A stretch of DNA of 41,861 nucleotides, from positions 1-41,861 of the forward strand of contig JAGPYM010000108.1 of assembly GCA_020736575.1 (NCBI GenBank), written 5' to 3'. Under the pieces are notes generated by a model. It worked only from the letters and a program-made list of their open reading frames with translations. It had not been told where the DNA came from and searched no databases. Shown here piece by piece: positions 11,945 through 20,888 of the stretch; within the stretch, counting starts at the first letter, position 1; each line of letters starts with the position of its first letter. The stretch comes from Thelonectria olida (lineage: Eukaryota > Ascomycota > Sordariomycetes > Hypocreales > Nectriaceae). A program made the translations under genes and the position numbers.

Positions 11945-12505
11945 CTAAGCTGTCAAGTCAACTGGTGTCCCATTAGCGGCTGATACGAAGACCTTAACTC
12001 TTGTATGAACAGTAGCCATAACTAGAGCCTCGACCCTCAAATACTTCACATTCATATTTGACCAACGTATGTCGTGTTTCGGAGCGGTTGATGGGAAGAA
12101 GCCGCGCCAGGAGACCAACGGGAGAGGAGTCGGCAAGAGTTTTCCTGGCCACGCCCGTAGATTCGGCGCGTCGAGCAACTTGTTGATGCCTTTAATACTT
12201 AGTGACTTCATTTCGACCTTTTGTTCTTGGGAATTGTTCCTCTTGAGGTCATAATTCGAATCCATTCGCCGTAAGGAAAGACGGAGAAGTGGTTTGGCAA
12301 AGCACACGAATGGCTTCTGCATTTCATCAATAAGTCCATTTACTACGCTATCGGTACTGCCTAGATTATTACTTCTGCGAACTACTTTATCATGGGTTGA
12401 TACAACGGTTACTTCGATACGTACTGCATTAACTTTGTGGTTGTCTACCATCGCAGACGCGGCGCGCGTCTGATACCATGCTCTCCCATGCCACGCACAG
12501 CTCAT
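11945..12505 (-). CDS. Unassigned 186-codon open frame, doubtful
   Basis: An ATG-started reverse frame of 186 residues. The translation is basic and polar, with no transmembrane segment, signal peptide or motif that I recognise; its middle includes LLDAPNLRAWPGKLLP and SWRGFFPS. A GTAAGTGAG donor-like sequence lies just upstream of the ATG, so the frame might be an exon of something larger, but I found no partner exon. The surroundings are fragmentary, so it could equally be chance or a remnant. No function is proposed. Confidence 0.22.
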   Translation of the reverse strand: MSCAWHGRAWYQTRAASAMVDNHKVNAVRIEVTVVSTHDKVVRRSNNLGSTDSVVNGLIDEMQKPFVCFAKPLLRLSLRRMDSNYDLKRNNSQEQKVEMKSLSIKGINKLLDAPNLRAWPGKLLPTPLPLVSWRGFFPSTAPKHDIRWSNMNVKYLRVEALVMATVHTRVKVFVSAANGTPVDLTA

Positions 12506-13187
12506 TCCTCCTCCAAGCTCACTTACTTATCTCAATAGGTGCCCAACTATAGGAAGTTTCCTCCAACTAAATCTAAGTTCTACTTGCCGGTTAAATCAGC
12601 AGCACTTAGCCTGGGATTGACAGCATGCCTTCAGCGCATAGCAACGACGATTGGGCATGTGAAGAGTTGCAGCATGGAAACGAGGGCGTGGCTGCAGAAT
12701 GTTATGAGACAAACCAGCGCCTCCAGAGTGGAGGGTCGAGATTGACTCTCAGTCTAATGATCTGGCCGTCTGTCCCCCTTCCACAAGGACTCCTTCGCAT
12801 CATGCCGAAATGACTCCTTAACAAATTCTCTATTGTCTCTCGAAGCCCTGAGTTTCTATTTAGGTTTGATTTGCTTGTCATTCACTTGGTCGCTGGTGGG
12901 TATTGGGACGAATCCAAGACACCGGCTTAACGAAGCGGTATTGATCAGGAGGCTCTCATAGGAATCGTGTACGGAATGATGGCGACGTATAATGAGGGCA
13001 TCACGACAAGTCGAGCAAAGATCATTTGGACGAGACATGGCCATAGTCGCGTATCTGTACAGACTGTGCGCGTCAGTGTGAGTGCCGTCGAGTGTGCATT
13101 CTTATGAATTCCTGACAAATCAACACCCTCCCTCCTCCGACCAGGAACATTCAACATTAACTTCAAGTTCTTAGAGCGGCTATCAAT
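12506..13187. other. No supportable gene
   Basis: About 680 bp between an unassigned frame and the 3' end of the zinc-cluster regulator. Several frames of 60-70 codons overlap on both strands and none has family features. A reverse reading near 12856-13044 (CSTCRDALIIRRHHSVHDS) faintly recalls the start of some HET-domain proteins but is too short to call. Confidence 0.5.
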
Positions 13188-15082
13188 CTATAACAACGCC
13201 CCCACAATCATCACGAGTGTCCCTATCTCACCAACCTCGGCCCTCCATTCTTCCCACTCCACCGAGCTAAGCACAACACAGTCGTCAGCCAACTGCAGCT
13301 TCGTTAACACTCCTGTTTGAGAGAGCCCGTGCAGTTTTCGCTCCTTGTTGCAGAGTTCGTATTCCGTTCGCCATTCCTTAATGTGATTTGCATTCCACAG
13401 CGTCGCATGGTTTGCCAGAGGCATAAGAACAAAGCCGCAAGTGAGATAGGAAGAAGCCTCAGTTGACATCTCAATTAAAACGTTAAGGATCTGAAAAATA
13501 AGCACTGTCCTTCCCGGTGGATCAGTATGAATTATCATTAAATAGCAACAATACATTGAGACAACAGTGCTCACCGTCTCCTTGATTCGTTGTAGATCCA
13601 GTCCATCCAGGTTACGCCGGGGTCATCGGGCAGCTTCATCTTGCGGATCCCACCGGTCGACAATACGAGCGCGTTGAACACAAGCTTCCGTGGTTGTCAG
13701 AGTAGAGCGCATACTATACTGGGGGAGAAGTTGGTTTACCGCTCACTTACATTCACTGTGGTGAGAAGGGCGGCTTCAAAGCCATCATTGCCCACTGGCA
13801 CCTCCTGCAGGCGCAGCAAACAGTAGACGAGCAGGGCTTGGAAAGCAGCCAGGAGCTCCCATTTGTCGAACTCCGCATGCTAGCAACAGTTATTCTTGGA
13901 TTCAAAAGAACAACAACTGGCACATACCTTGAAAAATATTTTTTCTTGCTCGAGCTTGATCAGCTTCCATACAAGGTTCCTGCTTGAATCGGTTCGAGAT
14001 TTGAATAACTGGACCAGGCCCATGCATGTAAGTAGAGACTGCTTGTTAAGGAAAGATCAGTAAAGGCTATTATTCATAGAAATGTCCGAGTATCCAAAGA
14101 GCGGACTATGATAGTTATATTTCCAAACTGGCGCTCTGCTATGCCGGATAATAAGGGTTTGGGGATATGAGGGGAGGAAGCGCATCAACTGACATGTTGC
14201 GGCGGCCCAACTCCAGTCTCAGCCCAGGAGGATTGCAAAGGGCTAATAAACGGCGGCAGTGCGGCTTTTTGGAGCATCATAAGAGGATAGGATCGCAATA
14301 TCTGCATTGCCAACGATATCAGGGGGCCTTGGTGTGGCCTAGGAAAAGTCCGATGTTCAAAAAGCGACGGGCCAGATAAGTCCCATGGTGTCAAGGTAGA
14401 TATACCAGTTTCGATCATGCTGGGTTCTTCACTGGAAGGATAAAGCAGAGAATTGATACTCTGGTCACCAAACAGTGGAGTGTCAAGCCCAAACATATCG
14501 ACATCTCCGAGACCAGCATCCCAGGTGTCTTCCGTTGACCATCCGAGGGAGGCTGCAGAATTAGCAGACGTCTGTGGAAATACGCTGGTTTTCAAGTTTG
14601 TAGATCGTCTGGACCCTCTGGCGAGGGCCAGAGAGGTCGTACTCCCATGGCGCTCCGACTTCTTACCCGTGGAGTGAGCTGCACTCTGGGCTGAACCTCC
14701 ACGAGACTCCCCTTTTCGCCGTGCTGCTACAGCAAACTCGCATTCGGCACTCCGCTCACGGCAACGAACGCAGGCTTCTGAACTGGCCTCGTCAGGCACG
14801 ATGCAACGAACTTTTGCCCGAACGCATGCGGCGCAAGATCGCCTGCGAGATGTGTTCGTGTCAGGAAGTTTGGAGCGACAGTAGTAGTAGTGCCGCCTTC
14901 GTGAGGACTCTAACAAATAGATATTAGCGTGTGTTAACAATAAGGATAACTACTAATTAGTAGCATCTTTTCTACGAGGTTCCGGACATCTCCCTACCTT
15001 GGGCAAATGTTTTCTTGCATAGCGGACAATGGCGGCTTGCTTCGTGGTTGCTGGAAGGTATTCGTTCCTGCTCCTTTTGCAT
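13188..15082 (-). CDS. Transcription factor with C2HC finger plus Zn2Cys6 cluster
   Basis: Six exons (14998-15082, 14194-14909, 13928-14038, 13751-13879, 13575-13684, 13188-13509) join in frame to 490 residues. Exon 1 ends HCPLCKKTFAQ and exon 2 starts ESSRRRHYYYC, so the finger C19-x2-C22-x12-H35-x3-C39 exists only after splicing. It is followed by a binuclear zinc cluster C54-x2-C57-x6-C64-x10-C75-x2-C78-x6-C85. Later exons give KWELLAAFQALLVYCLLRL and DWIYNESRRR, then LWNANHIKEWRTEYE and GTLVMIVG, the regulatory region common to this fungal class. The protein should bind DNA in the nucleus, probably as a dimer at CGG/CCG sites. The ATG at 15082 is chosen because it is in frame with the finger. 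A perfect palindrome lies 139 bp upstream. The donor of the 155-bp intron (GTCAGT) is weak, so that junction is less certain. Confidence 0.82.
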
Positions 15083-15869
15083 TTTGATATTTAGCGAATG
15101 CTACAGTTGGATCTTGCAGCTCAGTGGTATTGGTATCAGGAAATGCACTTTGTCGAATTCGTCTATTCTGTACAGATGCCGGGGGGCGTGAGTTGCGGTG
15201 TTTGCCCCTAAAGTCCATTTCACGGAGTTCCGTGCAACAATTGGCTTATTAATTCCCATTTGTCAGCATTGGTCCGAGACAACCCGGTTCACTGATTTCC
15301 ACGAATACCGCCCAGCTATCCCTAAAATTCCCGCTTTTTCGCTCTAACCGCTATCTATAAATGCTTTGCCGGGCCCTTGTTGATCTAGGTTCTCTATTGA
15401 TATCCTTCTTCAAGGTCCTCTTGAGGCAGTAGCCTCTTGTTTCCGTATCTGTGTACCTTCAGTCTCCCCTTGATGCTCGGGGTCATTTATTCATGTGTTC
15501 CAATCCTAAAATGCCCCAGGATCTTCGTCTGTTCTTTGAACTGAAGAGCCCTCAGGGCTGCTTTGCGCTCGTTCAGTAAGATCTTGAGATTGTTATACCC
15601 CCTTCGTCGTCCTAGATGGTGTTGTCGCAGTTGCTAGTGCTTCCTGCACCGCAGCAGGACCTGACACTACCTAGATCTTACGCTTAGTTAGTTAATTTCT
15701 AAACAAGGGAGAACCTAGTGCTTATTGGACAGAATAAGTTCCTAGTTATTTTTTTCCCTCTATTTGTATGCACTGTATGCACCAAAGTTAGACCCTCGCT
15801 ATAGTATAAGAGATGCCGCCTGCACTATGGCGCGGCCATGGGTGGTTGAATATGGGAAGGGAGAACGCT
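15083..15869. promoter_or_regulatory. Upstream region of the zinc-cluster regulator
   Basis: About 790 bp between the regulator and its decayed paralog. It contains the palindrome at 15221-15234 and a C/T-rich stretch around 15400-15480. No coding frame or RNA gene is supported. It must hold the promoter of the intact regulator, since the paralog is read toward it from the right. Confidence 0.5.
15221..15234. promoter_or_regulatory. Palindromic site CACGGAGTTCCGTG
   Basis: Inverted repeat CACGGA-GT-TCCGTG, containing CGG-N4-CCG, 139 bp upstream of the start codon of the intact zinc-cluster regulator. The same 14-mer stands upstream of the decayed paralog, and a version with AA in the centre lies between the two SDR genes. 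The geometry is that of Zn2Cys6 dimer operators. Binding is inferred. Confidence 0.55.
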
Positions 15870-17250
15870 TCAATTCTGGGCGTTGCTTACTAGAGGGACT
15901 AAAAGATATCCAGCCATAGGAGCGTCAGAGATGGCGACTGAGATATCTACCACCATTAAGAGAATCCTAAAGACAAGTAGTGTGCTACGTGGATTTAGCA
16001 TGTGAACAACTTTTCCCGTCGGGCTAAGCTTACCGTCTTCTTGATTGGTTAAATATCCCATCTCTCCAAGATGGCTGAGCGCCCTTAGGAAGGTCAAGAA
16101 TGTGGTTTGTTTGGACTGATGAGCTAATGGCGATAATTACAAGCTTCTTTTAGTATTAGGTACCAAAGTTGTGACTGTCGGGGTAGAAAGGAAGCTAACC
16201 AACCAGTAACGTACTCGAGCCGTCACAAGCAGTGGTGCATCAAAGCTATTGTTCTCAACCAGATCTTCGAGCAGACGCAGTAAACAGTAAACGAGCAACG
16301 CTTGAAGAGCAACTCGAAGCTCGCATCGATCAAAATCCGAATGCGGACTGGTGTCAGTACTAATTTCGTATTGTGGACAGTTTGACAAACCTCTACCAGC
16401 CAGGACTCTTTCTTATTCGATCCGGATCAGCGTTTATATGAAGCTCCTGTTCGTCTTTGTCTGTGACTTAAACATGCGTACCAAGGTGATACAAGTGATC
16501 AGAGACTACTGGATATTCAGCGGCGAGCAAACAAGTGCCTGTGCCATTGCATGTCTAATGTAACTGGTTCGAGACACCCAAGGCCTGAGGAGTATGAAGA
16601 CAGAATTTTCACGATCCAGAAGATACTAACCTGTTGATAAGGGCCTTCCCTTACGTCAGCCCACGAATATAACAAAGGGCTCAAGAATGAAGGTAACAAG
16701 TATTTTGAACGTATTTGATCGCAATGTCTGCATCGGAAGAGTCGCTATCGGGGCTTGGCTTGGTTTGCTGAAAGAGCGAAGACCGAACGAGTTAGAACCG
16801 AATGACTCGAGGAGTTCCGAGCTAGTGATATCGTGAGAAACTGTGCCGGACGCGACATCTGATTTGCCGTGTTCTGGTGACGCATTTCGCCCGGCAACAT
16901 TATCGTACTCGCATGTGATCCCACGCTCATGGCATCTGGAGCATGTCACCAAGCCGGTGTTGGTGCTCCAAGTACAACCAGTTTTGGCGTGTATACATGC
17001 AGTGCAGTCTCGTCTCCGGGATGTATGTGGCTGAGACTGCTTAGAGCGGCAATATAGTGATGACGCTTTCGAGTGCATTCCGTATTCCCGTCAGTAGTTT
17101 GGTATAATGGGTCTCACACTACTCGACGGGTTCCTTCTTACCCTTGGCGAACCCCCTTTTACAAACGGGACATTGGTAACTCAATTCAGGCTTGGGTGGC
17201 GCTGGATTGTCGTATATGGCTTGGCAGTATCTCTTTTCGGTCTTGTGAGC
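15870..17250 (-). pseudogene. Decayed tandem paralog of the C2HC/Zn2Cys6 regulator
   Basis: It matches the neighbouring regulator exon by exon in the same order. YQCPVCKRGFAK at about 17137-17180 pairs with the finger start. CRSK, then SRRRDCTACIHAKTGC and CSRCHERGITC, give the zinc cluster. IATLPMQTLRS, LPSFLSPLLYSWAD, CELRVALQALLVYCLLRL, WRDGIFNQSRRR and ILLMVVDIS follow the intact gene. Lesions are visible: a one-base loss between RKRHHY and CRSK breaks the finger, no AG acceptor stands before exon 2, a frameshift separates RSNTFK from LPSFLSP, and a stop after VSNAQN at 15870 removes the last 60 or so residues. A truncated zinc-cluster protein is conceivable, but function as in the neighbour is unlikely. 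The pair arose by tandem duplication, promoter palindrome included. Confidence 0.82.
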
Positions 17251-17352
17251 TCGGAGGTCTTGCAACGCGTATTACGACTACACACTTGTCCGAACGTTGT
17301 CAAGATTGTCAAGATTGAAATGATGAAATCACAACTATCAATTTCAAGTGTT

Positions 17353-17366
17353 CACGGAGTTCCGTG
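17353..17366. promoter_or_regulatory. Palindromic site CACGGAGTTCCGTG, second copy
   Basis: Identical 14-mer to the one upstream of the intact regulator. The inverted symmetry here extends to TTCACGGA-GT-TCCGTGAA (17351-17368). It lies roughly 170 bp beyond the first recognisable finger codons of the decayed paralog (-) and just downstream of the 3' end of the SDR gene at 17433-18386. Confidence 0.55.
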
Positions 17367-17432
17367 AATAACACATGGGTTACTAAAGAGATGGGTTGCT
17401 AAAGAGGCCTGTCTAGTGATACTATCCAGGAC

Positions 17433-18386
17433 TTACATGGTCCCAGTGATACCACCGCTGAGGGAAATCCATTGCGCAGTAATCCACCGGCTCTTCTCCG
17501 ATACTAGCAGAAGCACAGCGTCAGCTATGTCCACTGTGGTTCCCAGGCGCGCCGCTGCTCGCGTCATAGCTTGCATGCCGACCTGCATTTCGCTTGGAGA
17601 CCCATCAGGCTTTTCAAGGAACGGCTTCGACGTGTCTGTCGGGACCGGGCCCGGTGCAACCGTATTGACGGTGATTCCGCGGCTTTTTCCGAGCTGCAAA
17701 TTACTGTGAGAACCGACCTTCTGACGAGTGCCAGAGAAGATATGCCGAGCATTGCTTACCTCACCAGCAAACGACGCCGTCAAGCTATCCTGCGCCGCCT
17801 TCGCGGCAGAATAGACCGCTACACCCTCGAGGCCTAGCTTGGAAGCGATCGAGCTAACGTTGATAATGCGTCCCCCTTTGGGCATCTTCCCCATGTCGAC
17901 AACGGCTTGCGTCATGTAAATCGTACCAAAGACGTTCGACCCGAACGCGAACTGGACTTGCTCCGGAGTGATGTCCATCAAAGCGCTGTTTTCCCCGCCT
18001 CCAGCGTTGTTGACTATCGAAAATCCAAAGTCAGCGTTGTCTAATTTAGTGATAACAAGACTCGAAGCCCCTGGCCTCCGTAACATACCGAGAATGTCGA
18101 TATGGTCCGTGTCAAGGCCCTTGAGCGTATCCTCGACGATGGTTTTGGCGGTGCCGGCCTCCTCGACAGCACCTCGCACCACGGTAGTTTTGGTTCCGAA
18201 TTCCTTGGTGATGTTCGCGGCGACGCCCTCGGCCTTTGACTTCGAGCTCTCTGACACGTAATGGATAGCCACGGACGCGCCGTTCCGAGCCAAACTTCTC
18301 GCGATGGCTGCACCAATCCCGTTCTCCTTGCTGGAGCCTGTAATCAAGGCGAACTTGCCGGCAAGTGAAAGTGTCTCTGCCGTCAT
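17433..18386 (-). CDS. Classical short-chain dehydrogenase/reductase (SDR)
   Basis: Three exons (18089-18386, 17760-18013, 17433-17693) give 270 residues. It is a cytosolic NAD(P)H-dependent oxidoreductase of the FabG/versicolorin-reductase-like type. The cofactor motif is TGSSKENGIG (residues 16-25), the structural motif is NNAG at 101-104, and the catalytic Ser154, Tyr167 and Lys171 are present in NVSSIAS and YSAAK. VAPGPVPTD follows, as in classical SDRs. Both introns (18014-18088, 75 bp; 17694-17759, 66 bp) have GTATGT/GTAAGC donors and TAG/CAG acceptors, and removing them joins HIDIL to VNNAGGG and SFAGE to LGKSRGI. Both introns are multiples of three without stops, so an unspliced 317-residue frame also exists. 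The substrate cannot be told. It is divergent from the next SDR and shares its promoter. Confidence 0.9.
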   Translation of the reverse strand: MTAETLSLAGKFALITGSSKENGIGAAIARSLARNGASVAIHYVSESSKSKAEGVAANITKEFGTKTTVVRGAVEEAGTAKTIVEDTLKGLDTDHIDILGMLRRPGASSLVITKLDNADFGFSIVNNAGGGENSALMDITPEQVQFAFGSNVFGTIYMTQAVVDMGKMPKGGRIINVSSIASKLGLEGVAVYSAAKAAQDSLTASFAGEVSNARHIFSGTRQKVGSHSNLQLGKSRGITVNTVAPGPVPTDTSKPFLEKPDGSPSEMQVGMQAMTRAAARLGTTVDIADAVLLLVSEKSRWITAQWISLSGGITGTM

Positions 18387-18883
18387 ACTTGGTGAGATCT
18401 GTAGAGTTGTATGGTGGAGTGTGTTAATGTGAATGAGATAGAGAACCAGCCGGATGAACGCAGTCCATCAGCGCCGGGTTTTTATATACGCAACAAACAG
18501 CCAAAACGAAATTAAAAATATTATCTATTATTATAAACTCTGAAACTGGATTATAAATGTCCTATGCTTATAAATCTCCTGTTTGTAGGTCCCTTGAAAA
18601 TCTCCGTGTTCATCTTCACGGAAATCCGTGTACGGTGTTTTCGCTCCGGCAATTGCCATCCCAATTCCCGCTTTGGGGTAACATCATCTGTTGATTATGC
18701 GTCTATCCTGCATCAAAGACCGCCATGACGTGTCATGGCCTAATGGAGGTGAACATACGAGTTGTATACCACTGTTCTCGGCCATATATAGCAGGAATTG
18801 CGCCTGACTTCTCCCCCTTTGGGGAACGACCAAGCACAACATACTCTCGAGAAACTTATCCTAAGTCGACCCAGCATCAAATA
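18387..18883. promoter_or_regulatory. Bidirectional promoter of the SDR pair
   Basis: A 497-bp interval between two divergent start codons (18386 on - and 18884 on +). It contains the palindrome at 18617-18630 almost exactly midway, plus an extra half-site TCCGTG at 18603-18608. An A+T-rich patch lies at 18500-18560. Shared control of both genes is the simplest reading. Confidence 0.6.
18617..18630. promoter_or_regulatory. Palindromic site CACGGAAATCCGTG
   Basis: Third copy of CACGGA-N2-TCCGTG, with AA instead of GT at the centre, 231 bp from the left SDR start and 254 bp from the right SDR start. Conserved arms with a changed centre fit selection on the two half-sites. Confidence 0.5.
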
Positions 18884-19696
18884 ATGGCCGCTAAATCCCC
18901 TGTCGTCCTCATCCTCGGCGCTGGCCCCAATATTGGCCAGGCCGTCGCCCGCACCTTTGCCTCCAAGGGCTACAAGGTCGGCCTCGCCGCCCGCTCCGTA
19001 AAGGAGGCCGACAGCACTGACAAGCAACTGAACATCCCAAGCGACTTCTCGAAGACCGACGATGTGGTCAATGCCTTTGCCAAGGTAAAGGAGGTATTCG
19101 GCATCCCTAGTGTCGTCGTCTACAATGGTATGTATGCCCTCGTCCGCAACAGTGCCGTCGCCGGCTGACTGGCGCAGTCAGCGCCGTGAGCTTCACCCCC
19201 GCAGACGACCCCTTCGCCCTCTCCTTGGCCGATTTGAGTCGCGACACGACCATCAACATCTACAGTTCCTTTGTTGCCGCGCAACAGGCCGTCTCAGGCT
19301 TTGCACAGCTTCCGGCGTCGGCCGCGCGCACCTTCATCTACACCGGCAATGTCCTGAACGTCTCCATCCTCCCGAGATTTCTCTCCCAAGGAATCGGCAA
19401 GTCGGGCGCCGCTCACATGATCTGGGCCGCCGCAGACGCGTACAGAGACCATGGATACAAGTGAGCCACCCAATCTGCTTCGGGAATTCGCACGTGGGAG
19501 ACTAACGACGTGAAGATTCTACTATGCCGACGAACGGAAGCCGGACGGGTCACCCAAATACCGCATCAACGGTGACGCACATGCGAATCTCTACTGGGAG
19601 CTGGCCCAGGACAAGACACAGGGCCCATGGATGCAGACATTCGTCACCGGCGTGGGATACAAGAAGTTTGATACTATATATGCGCCTCTCGCGTGA
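18884..19696 (+). CDS. Atypical SDR-family NAD(P)-binding protein
   Basis: Three exons (18884-19127, 19178-19460, 19516-19696) give 235 residues. Introns are 50 and 55 bp, and junctions restore VVVYNVSAVSF and GYKFYYADERK. The N-terminus has VVLILGAGPNIGQAVARTFA, a Rossmann GxGxxIG turn of the SDR fold, followed by AARS, suggesting NADP preference. The usual catalytic YxxxK is not intact: the aligned stretch LSQGIGKSGAAH has the Lys but Gln where Tyr is expected. The enzyme may use another acid or be non-catalytic. I chose the ATG at 18884, preceded by AAATA, because the fold starts right after it. An in-frame ATG at 18725 would add 53 unrelated residues. The protein ends at TGA 19694-19696. 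It is divergently transcribed from the classical SDR. Confidence 0.85.
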
Positions 19697-20888
19697 GGCA
19701 TTACTGACGTCGATGGTCTATGTGATAGGCTCGGGCAGGCCAACGTCGCCGACCCGGCCGCTTTGCCTAGACTCTAGAAGATGATAATATTATCTACTCT
19801 TTTTATTTGCTACGTATTAAGATAAAAGTTAGTCCCCTATCTTTGAGGCATCCGAGAAGAGGCCCTCTATTGGTACTGAGCCAGCAAGAGATTTACCTCT
19901 CCAGGATGAATGCGACACCCCTCTCTCTAAGCCGTTGTCACAGTCTGAATTTCCCGTCTCCTCTGGCTTCTCTGACCGCTGAGGTTCTTGCAACTCCTCT
20001 GGTTCTTTACCGAGCCACTAAAGAGTCTCAAGGGGACTCTCTCGGTGCCGCTGCGGAGGCTTTCCATAACGTGAACGGGGCGGGGCGGTCGGTGCCGGCG
20101 GAACGGAGCTGAGGCGGATCCACAGTTAACTACCAGCGCGGATCGACAGTGACAACAAGCCGAAGGGCGATGGGAAAGTGGTTAGGAATGAAGACGACGG
20201 GCACGATGAGGATAAGAATCGAGGCAGCAAGAGGAGATGAAAGCAGTGCTCGACTGAAGGATCTTCGAAGTCCTGATCAGCTCGATCAAGCACAATCTAC
20301 GGCGTTCATTGCGACCCACTCGTCGAGATGCGTTTCAAGATCGTTGAGAAGCTTCAAGAGGAACATGGTAAATGGGCTGTGGATGCATCTTACTCAACAT
20401 TCAGCACTATGCCGGGGTTGATGGCGTGCGGCGAGGGCCACGGCAAGAAGCACGGGGCAAACGAAGGTCTCAGTACGTCTTTGACTTGGAATCAACGCAC
20501 GGCAGCGTGTGCCGGGCAACAAGCACAGTAGCGACATCAAACAACTCGACTGCCGGGTAATAAAGGAGTTCATTAAGACTTCCGGTTGTCAACGAGCGGC
20601 ACTAGTTATGTTCATAGACGGCAAGAGATTGCAATGCGACAAGACGGGGTAGAATTGCGTGATTGATCTAAAGAGAGGGCAGGTCGGGAAGGGGGAGTTG
20701 TGTGAATAATAGGCTAAAGGGGTAAATTAAGACGGAAGCTTAATCGATAACTTAAAGTAATTATAAAAGGGTTGGCCTCTTTAAATAGCGCGTTTCAATT
20801 AATATGTAATTTTATGTTACGGCTACCTGTCCTTTCCCTAACTCTAGTCAGGCTACCTCTGTACTGTCTATACAGTAAAATATTAGAA
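19697..20888. other. Gene-poor stretch between SDR and lactonase-like gene
   Basis: About 1.2 kb. Overlapping frames at 19807-20112, 20149-20421 and 20281-20531 (+) lack family motifs and I do not call them. A short possible helicase fragment lies at 20533-20680. From about 20700 to 20880 the sequence turns A+T-rich, with several TTAATTA-like patches, before the 3' end of the lactonase-like gene. Confidence 0.5.
20533..20680 (+). pseudogene. Possible RecQ-like helicase C-terminal fragment
   Basis: One forward frame reads DCRVIKEFIKTSGCQRAAL, then FIDGKRLQCDKTG, a stop, and NCVID. This recalls the Cys-rich zinc-binding stretch after the helicase core of fungal repeat-borne and subtelomeric RecQ-like helicases (CRR..L...MDG....C......C..C). 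The fragment is short, has a stop in the motif, and no helicase motifs are found upstream. I regard it as a weak assignment. Confidence 0.25.

Noticed and set aside
17107..17367. 86-codon forward frame over the palindrome at 17353
   Set aside because: It lies opposite the finger exon of the decayed regulator paralog and has no family features.
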